Shown here: piece by piece, positions 15,976 to 24,012 of the stretch
How positions within the stretch are numbered: the first letter of the stretch is position 1
Layout: the number at the start of each line of letters is the position of its first letter
DNA from: Clostridiales bacterium
Lineage (GTDB): Bacteria > Bacillota > Clostridia > Oscillospirales > Oscillospiraceae
Assembly (NCBI GenBank): GCA_902363045.1
Contig: CABIYX010000016.1
Span: 1 to 62,024, forward strand
Length of the DNA stretch: 62,024 nt
Direction: 5' to 3'
The notes under the pieces: generated by a model
Database searches by the model: none
The model's input: only the letters and a program-made list of their open reading frames with translations
Told to the model about the DNA's origin: nothing
Position numbers and translations under genes: made by a program

Positions 15976-17349
15976 ATGAGCCGGACCGTGATCCGAACCG
16001 TAGATCCCCGCAGTCCCGCCAGCCGGGCGGGCATCCGGCCGGGCGAGACCCTGCTGGAGGTCAACGGCAAGCCGGTGGTGGATGTGCTGGACTATAAATT
16101 TTACACCTATGATCCGCGGCTGACCCTGACGCTCCAAGAGCCGGACGGCAGCCGCCGCGCTGTGCATATCCGCAAGGAGGAGGGGGAGGACCTGGGCCTG
16201 GAGTTTGAGACCTATCTCATGGACCGGGCCCGCTCCTGCGCCAACAACTGCATTTTCTGCTTTGTGGACCAGATGCCCAAGGGGATGCGGAAGAGCCTGT
16301 ATTTCAAGGATGACGACGCGCGGCTCAGCTTTCTCATGGGGAATTACCTCACCCTGACCAACCTCTCCCAGCGGGAGGTCCAGCGGATCATCGATCTGCG
16401 CATCTCCCCCATCAATGTGTCCGTCCACACCACGGACCGGGAGCTGCGGTGCCGGATGCTGAAGAACCGGCGGGCGGGGGAGTCCATCGACATCATGGAG
16501 CGCTTTGCCCGGAACCACATCACCATGAACTGCCAGATCGTCTCCTGCCCCGGCGTCAACGACGGACCGGCCCTGGATCGGACCCTCCGGGACCTGGCAG
16601 AGATGTATCCGTCGGTGAACAGCGTCTCAGTGGTCCCGGTGGGCGTGACCAGGTTCCGGGAGGGGCTGTACCCACTGCGCCCGTACACCCGGGAGGAGGC
16701 CGATGCCCTCATCAGCCAGGTGGAGGACTTCGCCGAGGCGCACCGGGCGCGTACCGGGACCCGGCTGGTCTGGTGCTCCGACGAGTTCTATCTGCTGGCG
16801 GGGCGGGAACTGCCCCCGGAGGAATATTTTGAGGAATTTACCCAGCTGGATAACGGGGTGGGGATGCTCACCCTGCTGTCCCGGGAGTTTGCCCGGGGGC
16901 TGGATCTGATGGAGCCGGAGGAGATGGAGGATGCGACCCCATTTGCCATCGCCACCGGAGTGTCTGCCGCCCCCTTTCTGGAGCAGCTGGTGGCCCGGGC
17001 CCAGGAGAAGTGCGGCGCCATCCGGGGGACGGTGTACCCCATCCGCAACGACTTTTTCGGCCACACCATCACCGTGGCCGGGCTGGTCACCGGCGGAGAT
17101 CTGATCGCCCAGCTGCGGGGGCGGGATCTGGGGCAGCGGCTGCTGATCCCGGCCAATATGCTCCGGGCCGGGGAGAGGGTCTTTTTGGACGATGTCTCGC
17201 TGGACGATGTGGAGCGGGAGCTGGGGGTCCCGGTGATCCCGGTGGCCCAGGACGGCTTTGAGCTGCTGGACGCGATGTGCGGTCTGGAGGTCCCGCCTCC
17301 GGAGCAGGTCCAGCTGCGGGAGGAGACCGAATATTTTCAGTACCGCTGA
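15976..17349 (+). CDS. DUF512 protein: PDZ-like domain plus radical-SAM-like Fe-S domain
   Basis: A 457-aa protein. Residues 1-65 form a PDZ-like domain (VDPRSPASRAGIRPGETLLEVN). A CxxxCxxC cluster (C88, C92, C95 in CANNCIFC) follows, typical of radical SAM 4Fe-4S binding, and then the DUF512 region. The family is widespread in Clostridia and Cyanobacteria and is commonly encoded next to der, as here (55 bp apart). The reaction is unknown. The start is the ATG at 15976 after GGAGG. Confidence 0.88.
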   Translation: MSRTVIRTVDPRSPASRAGIRPGETLLEVNGKPVVDVLDYKFYTYDPRLTLTLQEPDGSRRAVHIRKEEGEDLGLEFETYLMDRARSCANNCIFCFVDQMPKGMRKSLYFKDDDARLSFLMGNYLTLTNLSQREVQRIIDLRISPINVSVHTTDRELRCRMLKNRRAGESIDIMERFARNHITMNCQIVSCPGVNDGPALDRTLRDLAEMYPSVNSVSVVPVGVTRFREGLYPLRPYTREEADALISQVEDFAEAHRARTGTRLVWCSDEFYLLAGRELPPEEYFEEFTQLDNGVGMLTLLSREFARGLDLMEPEEMEDATPFAIATGVSAAPFLEQLVARAQEKCGAIRGTVYPIRNDFFGHTITVAGLVTGGDLIAQLRGRDLGQRLLIPANMLRAGERVFLDDVSLDDVERELGVPVIPVAQDGFELLDAMCGLEVPPPEQVQLREETEYFQYR

Positions 17350-17404
17350 CCGGAGCGGGCGGCCCGCCGCCTCCGCTCCCCGTTGAAATACAGGAGGAAA
17401 CGCT

Positions 17405-18730
17405 ATGAAACCATTAGTTGCCATCGTGGGCCGGCCCAATGTGGGCAAGTCCATGCTCTTCAATAAGCTGTGCGGCCGGCGGCTGTCCATCGTGGAGGAC
17501 ACCCCCGGCGTCACCCGGGACCGCATCTACGCCCCCTGCGAGTGGCGAAACCGGGTGTTCGACATCGTGGACACCGGCGGCATCGAGCCGGGTACTGACG
17601 ACCAGATCCTGGCCTTTATGCGGGAGCAGGCGGAGATCGCCATCTCCACCGCCACCGTGATCGTCTTTGTGTGCGACATCAAGACCGGCATGACTGCCTC
17701 CGACCAGGAGGTAGCCAATATGCTCCTGCGCTCCGGCAAGCCGGTGGTGCTGGCGGTGAATAAGGCCGACCAGACCGGCCGGGAGAATCCGGACATCTAT
17801 GAGTTCTACAACCTGGGCCTGGGGGATCCCATCGCGGTCTCCGCCGTCCATGGCCACGGCACCGGCGACCTGCTGGACGCCTGCTTTGCATACTTCCCCC
17901 CCGAGGAGGAAGAGGAGGAGGACGACGACGTCATCAAAGTGGCGGTCATCGGAAAGCCCAATGTGGGCAAGTCCTCTCTGATCAACCGCATTTTGGGAGA
18001 GGAGCGGGTCATCGTCTCCAACGTGGCGGGGACCACCCGGGACGCCATCGACAGCTACTATGAGAACGAGCAGGGAAAGTTCTGCTTCATCGACACCGCC
18101 GGGATGCGGAAGAAGTCCAAGGTGGACGACCGGATCGAGAAGTTCTCCGTCCTCCGTTCCACCATGGCCATCGAGCGCAGCGATGTGTGCCTCATCCTCA
18201 TCGACGCCCAGGAGGGGGTCACCGAGCAGGACACCAAGGTGGCCGGTCTGGCCCACGAGGCGGGCAAGGCCTGCATCATCGTAGTCAACAAGTGGGACGC
18301 CATCGAGAAGGATGGCAAGACCATGGACAAGATGCGCCAGGATGTGATGCGGGACCTGTCCTATATGACCTATGCCCCCATCGTGTTCATCTCTGCCCTG
18401 ACGGGCCAGCGGGTGGGCCGTCTGTTTGAGCTGATCCGCTATGTGAACGACCAGGCGGCCATGCGCATCACCACTGGGATGCTCAACAACGTCCTGGCCG
18501 ACGCCACCGCCCGGGTGCAGCCCCCCACGGACAAGGGCCGCCGCCTGAAGATCTACTATATGACCCAGGTGGGGATACGCCCCCCCCACTTCGTCTGCTT
18601 CTGCAACGACGCCAGGCTGTTCCACTTCTCCTATCAGCGCTATCTGGAAAATCAGATCCGATCCACCTTCGGCCTGGAGGGCACCCCGGTACGGCTCACC
18701 GTCCGGCAGAAGGGCGAGAAGGAGGATTAA
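17405..18730 (+). CDS. der: Ribosome biogenesis GTPase Der (EngA)
   Basis: A 441-aa protein with two tandem GTPase domains and a C-terminal KH-like domain, the standard Der architecture, needed for 50S subunit assembly. P-loops are GRPNVGKS near the N-terminus and GKPNVGKSS near residue 180; DTPGV, DTAGM and NKWD motifs are present. An acidic linker (EEEEEEDDD) separates the two domains. RBS is AGGAGG. It is followed 3 bp later by plsY. Confidence 0.97.
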   Translation: MKPLVAIVGRPNVGKSMLFNKLCGRRLSIVEDTPGVTRDRIYAPCEWRNRVFDIVDTGGIEPGTDDQILAFMREQAEIAISTATVIVFVCDIKTGMTASDQEVANMLLRSGKPVVLAVNKADQTGRENPDIYEFYNLGLGDPIAVSAVHGHGTGDLLDACFAYFPPEEEEEEDDDVIKVAVIGKPNVGKSSLINRILGEERVIVSNVAGTTRDAIDSYYENEQGKFCFIDTAGMRKKSKVDDRIEKFSVLRSTMAIERSDVCLILIDAQEGVTEQDTKVAGLAHEAGKACIIVVNKWDAIEKDGKTMDKMRQDVMRDLSYMTYAPIVFISALTGQRVGRLFELIRYVNDQAAMRITTGMLNNVLADATARVQPPTDKGRRLKIYYMTQVGIRPPHFVCFCNDARLFHFSYQRYLENQIRSTFGLEGTPVRLTVRQKGEKED

Positions 18731-18733
18731 GAC

Positions 18734-19402
18734 ATGGAGACAGTCCTTTATTTGCTTCTGGATTTTGGCGGGTCTGCTGTAATCTCCTATTTTTTGGGCT
18801 GTTTTAACGGGGCGGTCATCGTCTCCAAGTACATTCTTGGGGACGATGTGCGCAACCACGGCTCTGGCAACGCGGGGCTGACCAACTTTTACCGCACCTT
18901 TGGCGGGCCGCTGACCCTGGTGGTTATTTTGTGTGATGTACTCAAAGCAGTCATTGCAGTGGGACTTGCAGGATACTGTGCTGATAAGTATCTCTTTGAT
19001 GGATGGCCCTACCCTACTCATGCTTTAGCCGATGTTTTTTGTAAATACTGGGCCGGACTGTGGTGCCTGCTGGGCCATATGTTTCCCTGTATGTTCCACT
19101 TCAAGGGGGGGAAGGGCATTCTTTCCGGCGGAGCCATCGCCATTATGATCGACTGGCGGATTGCCTTGGTAGTATGGGGAGGATTCTTCATTCTGGCTGT
19201 GGCCACGAAGTATGTGTCCCTAGGCTCGCTCTGGGCCGGGGCCTCCTTCCCTGTGGCCACCTGGTTCGTCTACCGGGACCCGGTGATCGCCCTGCTGGGA
19301 CTGGTGATCGGAGGGCTGGTGGTCTATATGCACCGGGGCAACATCCAGCGGCTGCTGTCCGGGACGGAAAACAAGTTTTCTCTGCATCATAAAAAGGAAT
19401 AG
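18734..19402 (+). CDS. plsY: Glycerol-3-phosphate acyltransferase PlsY
   Basis: A 222-aa membrane acyltransferase using acyl-phosphate to make lysophosphatidate, the first step of phospholipid synthesis. The three family motifs are visible: YFLGCFNGA with the SK that follows, HGSGNAGLTNFYR, and GGKG near residue 130. It is slightly longer than the usual 200 aa because of an insert around residues 75-105. Codon use in 18760-19200 is a little more AT-rich than in der. It pairs functionally with gpsA downstream. Confidence 0.95.
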   Translation: METVLYLLLDFGGSAVISYFLGCFNGAVIVSKYILGDDVRNHGSGNAGLTNFYRTFGGPLTLVVILCDVLKAVIAVGLAGYCADKYLFDGWPYPTHALADVFCKYWAGLWCLLGHMFPCMFHFKGGKGILSGGAIAIMIDWRIALVVWGGFFILAVATKYVSLGSLWAGASFPVATWFVYRDPVIALLGLVIGGLVVYMHRGNIQRLLSGTENKFSLHHKKE

Positions 19403-19423
19403 GGCAGGGCCGGCTGAGGACTA

Positions 19424-19517
19424 GGCTCCCTTCGCAAAGGGAGCTGTCAGCCGTCAGGCTGACTGAGGGTTTCCCCCTTCGCAAAGGGAGCTGTCGGCGA
19501 AGCCGACTGAGGGTTTC
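19424..19517. repeat. Two copies of an intergenic palindromic repeat
   Basis: Copy 1 (19424-19473) and copy 2 (19474-19517) share CCCTTCGCAAAGGGAGCTGT and GACTGAGGGTTTC. Each contains a CCCTTCGCAAAGGG hairpin and a second small hairpin (CAGCCGTCAGGCTG; CGGCGAAGCCG). I recognise this type as dispersed intergenic repeats in Oscillospiraceae genomes. Confidence 0.75.
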
Positions 19518-19548
19518 AGAGACATCTGTTGGGAAGGAGATAAACGCG

Positions 19549-20550
19549 ATGAAGATCACTGTGATTGGCAGCGGCGGCTGGGGGACGGCCTTAGCCCTGC
19601 TGCTGGTGGAAAACGGACATGATGTGACCCTGTGGTCCCACCGCCCGGAAAAGGCGGAGGAGCTGCGGCGGACCCGGGAGAACCCCATGCTGAAGGGGGT
19701 GCCCCTGCCGGAGGCGATGCACTTTACCGCCGACCTGGACTGTGTGGCAGACAGCGGGGCGGTGCTGATGGTCACGCCCTCCTACGCGGTTCGGGAGACG
19801 GCGGCCAGGCTGCGGGCCTTCATCCGCCCCGGAACGGTGGTCATCTCCGCCTCTAAGGGCATCGAGAAGTCCACTTCCCTGCGCCTGAGCCAGGTCATTG
19901 AGGAGGAGCTGGAGGGCAAGTGTCCGGTGGTGGTGTTATCCGGGCCCTCTCATGCCGAGGAGGTGGGGCGGCACATCCCCACTGGAGTGGTGGCCGCCGC
20001 CGACCATCTGGCGGACGCTGAGCTGGTTCAGGATCTGTTTATGAATCAGCGCTTCCGGGTCTATACCAGTGATGACCGGATCGGGACCGAGATCTGCGCC
20101 GCCCTGAAAAACGTCATCGCCCTGTGCGCCGGCTGTACGGATGGAATGGGCTGTGGGGACAACACCAAGGCCCTGCTGATGACCCGGGGGCTGGCGGAGA
20201 TGGCCCGCCTGGGAGTGGCTCTGGGCGGACGGAAGGACACCTTCACCGGCCTGGCCGGGGTGGGCGACCTGATCGTCACCTGCACCTCCATGCACTCCCG
20301 CAACCGCCGGTGCGGCATCCTCATCGGCCAGGGCAAGCCGGTGGCGCAGGCCCTGGAGGAGATCGGCGCGGTGGTGGAGGGCTATTACGCCGCCGCCAAC
20401 GCCCGGACCCTGGCCCAAAAGGCCGGGGTGGAGATGCCCATTTCCCAGGCTGCCTATGAGGTGCTGTATGAGGGACGGGACCCCAAGCTGGTGGTCACCG
20501 ACCTGATGGGCCGCGCCAAGCGGTCGGAACTGGAGGAGTCCTGGTCGTAA
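19549..20550 (+). CDS. gpsA: NAD(P)-dependent glycerol-3-phosphate dehydrogenase
   Basis: A 333-aa enzyme reducing dihydroxyacetone phosphate to sn-glycerol-3-phosphate, the substrate of PlsY. The Rossmann motif GSGGWGTA is at residues 7-14; ASKGIE and ALKNVIA with the catalytic Lys are present, and the C-terminal helical domain includes VEGYYAA. Length matches the family. The start is at 19549 after GGAAGGAG. It follows plsY across a repeat-bearing spacer of 146 bp. Confidence 0.96.
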   Translation: MKITVIGSGGWGTALALLLVENGHDVTLWSHRPEKAEELRRTRENPMLKGVPLPEAMHFTADLDCVADSGAVLMVTPSYAVRETAARLRAFIRPGTVVISASKGIEKSTSLRLSQVIEEELEGKCPVVVLSGPSHAEEVGRHIPTGVVAAADHLADAELVQDLFMNQRFRVYTSDDRIGTEICAALKNVIALCAGCTDGMGCGDNTKALLMTRGLAEMARLGVALGGRKDTFTGLAGVGDLIVTCTSMHSRNRRCGILIGQGKPVAQALEEIGAVVEGYYAAANARTLAQKAGVEMPISQAAYEVLYEGRDPKLVVTDLMGRAKRSELEESWS

Positions 20551-20576
20551 GCAAAATTTGTACATACTACTATGAG

Positions 20577-20611
20577 CAGCGTTCCCTGGAGAAATACTTC
20601 GGGGGACGCTG
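20577..20611 (+). other. Hairpin in the gpsA to cortex-lytic operon spacer
   Basis: A 10-bp stem with one G-T pair (20577-20586 with 20602-20611, 15-nt loop). It has no T-run, so it may be an attenuator or mRNA stabiliser instead of a terminator. Confidence 0.4.
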
Positions 20612-20688
20612 TTGTTCACCGTAAGAGGGCCGGCGGCATACCATGGAGGCAGAAGCAGGCGGGCCGGGCCCGCCGGAAGGAGGAGCCT

Positions 20689-21081
20689 ATGAATGGAAAA
20701 GGGACCTTGACGGTCCGCGTCTATATCTCCCGGGCGAAGCTGCCCCTGTCAGACGCCACGGTGGTGGTCACCCAGCGGAGCGAAGGGGGAAAGTACCAGC
20801 TGCTGTCAGTTCAGGCTACTGACCGGAGCGGATCCACCCGCCCGGTGGACATCCCCACCCCCCTCCTGGAGGACAGCATACAGCCGGGGCATGGAACGCC
20901 CCCCTACGCGGTGTGCGATGTGTGGGCGGAGCACCCGGGTTATGCTATGCTGTTGGTAGAGGGGGTCCAGATCTTTGATGGGGTGGACACCCTTCAGGAG
21001 ATGGAACTGTCCCCGCTCAGCGAAGGGGAATCCAGCCTGGTCCAGGAGCAGATCCGGGAGATCACCGGACAGAGCCTGTGA
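20689..21081 (+). CDS. Small beta-sandwich protein, probable SleC-type prodomain
   Basis: A 130-aa protein (GTLTVRVYISRAKLPLSDAT...) with a carboxypeptidase-regulatory/transthyretin-like pattern: a short strand, a variable loop, VDIPTPLLEDS, then YAVCDVWAEHPGY and a GVQIFDGV strand. As I recall the family, the N-terminal pre-pro region of clostridial SleC has a similar pattern. Here it is a separate gene 8 bp upstream of a SpoIID/SleC-like protein. No signal peptide is visible. The start at 20689 has a GGAGGAG site. I infer that it helps fold or restrain the downstream enzyme; this is not proven. Confidence 0.65.
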   Translation: MNGKGTLTVRVYISRAKLPLSDATVVVTQRSEGGKYQLLSVQATDRSGSTRPVDIPTPLLEDSIQPGHGTPPYAVCDVWAEHPGYAMLLVEGVQIFDGVDTLQEMELSPLSEGESSLVQEQIREITGQSL

Positions 21082-21089
21082 GGTGATCC

Positions 21090-22307
21090 ATGCCCATCCG
21101 TGTGACACCCGTTGTGCCCAGCGTGATCACCGTACACCTGGGCCTGCCGAACGAGGAGGCAGAAAACATTACCGTCTCCTTCCCGGACTATGTAAAAAAT
21201 GTGGCCTCCAGTGAGATCTATCCCACCTGGGAGCCGGCGGCCATCGAGGCCAACATTCTGGCCATCGTCTCCTTTGCGCTCAACCGGGTCTACACTGAGT
21301 TCTACCCCAGCCGGGGCTATGACTTCGACATTACCTCCACCACCGCCTATGACCAGAAGTTCATCCGCGGACGGAACATCTTTGAGAACATCAGCCGGGT
21401 GGTGGATGAGAGCTTTAACGACTACATCCGCCGCAGCGGCTTTGTGGAGCCCCTGGCGGCCAAATTCTGCAACGGGACCACCAGCACCTGCGACGGCCTC
21501 TCCCAGTGGGGCAGTCAGGATCTGGCCCGACAGGGGTATGGGCCCATGGAGGTCCTACGGCACTACTATGGGGAGCGCATCGAGCTGGTGCGGGACGCCC
21601 CCATCCGGGATCTGGGCCGCTCCTATCCGGGAACCCCTCTCCGTCTGGGCTCCCAGGGAGAGAATGTGGTGGTGGTGAAGAATATGCTCAACCGCATCTC
21701 CCAGAGTTATCCGGCCATTCCGAAGATCTGGCCGGTCACCCGCGTCTATGATCCCCAGACGGAGGAGGCGGTCCGGACCTTCCAGCGCATCTTCGGCCTA
21801 GCGGAGGACGGCGTGGTGGGCAAGGCGACCTGGTACAAGATGGTCTACCTCTATGTGGGGATCACACAGCTGTCCGAACTGGTCAGCGAGGGACAGCTGT
21901 TCCAGACCTTTTCCTTCCAGTATCCGGGCCTGCTGCGCCAGGGCGACCGGGGAGGGGATGTGGCTGTACTGCAATATATGCTGGCCCTGGTAGCGGAGTT
22001 TGAGCCGACGGTGAGCGCCGTCCGAATCGACGGCGTCTATGGCGGCGCGACCGCCCGGGCCGTGCGGGAGTATCAGTCCCACACAGGGCTGCCCTCCGAC
22101 GGCATCGTGGGCCCCCAGACCTGGCATTCCATCTATGGGGAATATTCTGGCATCGAGCGGGACCTGCGCCGGGACGGGATCAACTTTCCGCAAAATGAAA
22201 GCGTTCCAGCGGCGGTCCGGTATGGGACTACCAGCCGGGCCGGACAGTTCCCGGGAGAGGATCTCCGAATGGGAAGCAGCGATCAGAGAGGAGTGGAGAT
22301 GGTATGA
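21090..22307 (+). CDS. SleC-like spore cortex-lytic protein: SpoIID-like domain plus two PG-binding domains
   Basis: A 405-aa protein. Residues 1-180 look like the SpoIID/LytB lytic transglycosylase fold: EAxxLAIVSFALNRVY, DFDITSTTAYDQ, and the hallmark CDGLSQWGSQDLARQGY. Two PG_binding_1 domains follow (about 185-260 and 283-350, with VYDPQTEEAVRTFQ and VYGGATARAVREYQ). This is the layout of SleC-type enzymes that open the spore cortex during germination. There is no signal peptide, as expected for a protein packaged inside the sporulating cell. RBS is GAGGTGAT. The catalytic Glu may lie in the AIEANI segment. Confidence 0.8.
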   Translation: MPIRVTPVVPSVITVHLGLPNEEAENITVSFPDYVKNVASSEIYPTWEPAAIEANILAIVSFALNRVYTEFYPSRGYDFDITSTTAYDQKFIRGRNIFENISRVVDESFNDYIRRSGFVEPLAAKFCNGTTSTCDGLSQWGSQDLARQGYGPMEVLRHYYGERIELVRDAPIRDLGRSYPGTPLRLGSQGENVVVVKNMLNRISQSYPAIPKIWPVTRVYDPQTEEAVRTFQRIFGLAEDGVVGKATWYKMVYLYVGITQLSELVSEGQLFQTFSFQYPGLLRQGDRGGDVAVLQYMLALVAEFEPTVSAVRIDGVYGGATARAVREYQSHTGLPSDGIVGPQTWHSIYGEYSGIERDLRRDGINFPQNESVPAAVRYGTTSRAGQFPGEDLRMGSSDQRGVEMV

Positions 22308-22834
22308 CGCCGCAGAAATTGGAGGAGGAGATGCTGTCTAACCCGGTTCAGAATCTTCAGTATATGCTCCGCCGTCTGGGGACGAGGTACAGCTTTCTGC
22401 CTCAGCTGGCGGTAGACGGTCTGTTTGGAGAGGAGACGCTGGAGGCGGTGATGCTCTTTCAGCGGGAACTGGCCCCGCCCGTGACCGGAGTGGTGGACAG
22501 CCGCACCTGGGACTCCATCCGGCGGGAGTGGATGGCGCTGGAGCGGGAGGTGGCCCCGCCCAGAAGCCTGCGCATCTTTCCCGGAGAGGGTGCGCAGATG
22601 CAGCCGGGCGGGGAGGGGGCGTATATGGTCCTGCCCCAAACGATGTTCCAGCTGCTGCGCCAGCGGCTGGAGGGGATCGTGGAGGATGAGGCGGACGGAC
22701 AGCACGGGGAGGCCTCGGTGCAGAATACCCTGTGGCTCCAGAACCTGGCCCAGCTGGAGGAGACCGGGGTGATGGACCGGGCGACCTGGGATATGCTCAG
22801 CCGCCTGTATGAGTTGTTTATTACTGCCGACTAG
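22304..22834 (+). CDS. Peptidoglycan-binding protein, third gene of the cortex-lytic operon
   Basis: A 176-aa protein overlapping the previous stop by 4 nt (ATGA), so translation is coupled. The N-terminal half is a PG_binding_1 domain (VDGLFGEETLEAVMLFQREL, GVVDSRTWDSI). The C-terminal half contains a second, degenerate copy (ASVQNTLWLQNLAQ, GVMDRATWDML). No catalytic domain is visible. It may be a binding partner that targets the upstream enzyme to cortex. Confidence 0.72.
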   Translation: MTPQKLEEEMLSNPVQNLQYMLRRLGTRYSFLPQLAVDGLFGEETLEAVMLFQRELAPPVTGVVDSRTWDSIRREWMALEREVAPPRSLRIFPGEGAQMQPGGEGAYMVLPQTMFQLLRQRLEGIVEDEADGQHGEASVQNTLWLQNLAQLEETGVMDRATWDMLSRLYELFITAD

Positions 22835-22872
22835 GGAAGCGCATCCCATGAGAATTTAACATAGAAAAGCGG

Positions 22873-22908
22873 GGATCAGCTCTTGACACGGGGGCTGATC
22901 CGTTTTTT
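22873..22908 (+). terminator. Terminator of the cortex-lytic operon
   Basis: An 8-bp stem GGATCAGC/GCTGATCC (22873-22880 with 22894-22901) followed by TTTTTT at 22903-22908. Confidence 0.85.
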
Positions 22909-22959
22909 AATAAAAGGAGAAACTATGACGGTTGCTGCACGTCAAGAGGAGGAGCATAT

Positions 22960-23982
22960 ATGGGAAGCGTGAAACTGGGCCGCACGGGCCTTGTAGTGGA
23001 GAAGCAGGGCTTTGGCTGTCTGCCCATCCAGCGGATCTCCAAGGCGGAGGCGGTGGAACTGCTCCACCGGGCCTATGACGGGGGAATGAACTACTTTGAC
23101 ACAGCCCGGGCCTATTCGGACAGCGAGGAGAAGGTGGGCGCCGCCTTTGCCGGGATGCGGGACCGGGTGATCCTGGCCACGAAAACCGCCGCACAGACGG
23201 CGGAGGAGTTCTGGAAGGATCTGGAGACCAGCCTGCGCACTCTGGGCACCGGCTACATCGACATCTATCAGTTCCACAACCCCGCCTTCTGTCCCCGTCC
23301 AGGGGGCGCGGACGGCCTGTATGATGCCGCTCTGGAGGCCAGGAGCCAGGGAAAGATCCGCCACATCTCCATTACCAATCACCGCCTGGCGGTGGCCCAC
23401 GAGGCCATCGATTCCGGGCTGTATGATACGCTTCAATTCCCCTTCAGCTACCTGTCCGGGCCCCAGGAGCTGGAGCTGGTGGAGAAGTGCCGGGCGGCGG
23501 ATATGGGCTTTATCGCCATGAAGGGGCTGGCCGGCGGCCTGATCCGGGACGGCCTGACCGCCGCGGCCTTTATGGAGGAGCACCCCACAGTGCTGCCCAT
23601 CTGGGGCGTACAGCGCCGGAGCGAGCTGGACCAGTTCCTGTCCTGCGTCCAGACGTCCCCCGCCATGACGGAGGAGCGCCAGGCAGTGATCCAAAGGGAC
23701 CGGGAGGAGCTGGCCGGGGATTTCTGCCGGGGCTGCGGCTACTGTATGCCCTGTCCGGCGGGGATCGAGATCAACAACTGTGCCCGCATGAGCCTGATGC
23801 TCCGCCGGGCTCCCGCCGCAAACTGGCTGACGCCGGAGTGGCAGGAGAAGATGGAGCGGATCCAGCAGTGTCTCCACTGTGGACAGTGTAAGTCCAAATG
23901 CCCCTATGGGCTGGATACGCCCCGGCTGTTGGAGGAAAACTATGCGGACTATCAGAAGGTCCTGGCGGGACAGGCGGACTGA
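22960..23982 (+). CDS. Aldo/keto reductase with C-terminal ferredoxin-type domain
   Basis: A 340-aa protein. The AKR barrel spans residues 1-245 with the tetrad positions visible: D and Y in FDTARAYSDS, K in ATKTAAQ and H in QFHNPAF. The C-terminal 90 residues carry two cysteine clusters, CRGCGYCMPCP and CLHCGQCKSKCP, expected to bind two 4Fe-4S clusters. This fusion is common in anaerobes and suggests a ferredoxin-linked oxidoreductase; the substrate is unknown. The start follows GAGGAGG. It is 30 bp upstream of the phosphofructokinase. Confidence 0.9.
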   Translation: MGSVKLGRTGLVVEKQGFGCLPIQRISKAEAVELLHRAYDGGMNYFDTARAYSDSEEKVGAAFAGMRDRVILATKTAAQTAEEFWKDLETSLRTLGTGYIDIYQFHNPAFCPRPGGADGLYDAALEARSQGKIRHISITNHRLAVAHEAIDSGLYDTLQFPFSYLSGPQELELVEKCRAADMGFIAMKGLAGGLIRDGLTAAAFMEEHPTVLPIWGVQRRSELDQFLSCVQTSPAMTEERQAVIQRDREELAGDFCRGCGYCMPCPAGIEINNCARMSLMLRRAPAANWLTPEWQEKMERIQQCLHCGQCKSKCPYGLDTPRLLEENYADYQKVLAGQAD

Positions 23983-24012
23983 CCGGCCGGATCTGTGGGG
24001 AGGAGTCACACA

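Noticed and set aside
20563..20569. Sigma-G-like -10 element CATACTA before the cortex-lytic operon
   Set aside because: No GHATR-type -35 lies at 17-18 bp; the match is left as chance despite the sporulation context.
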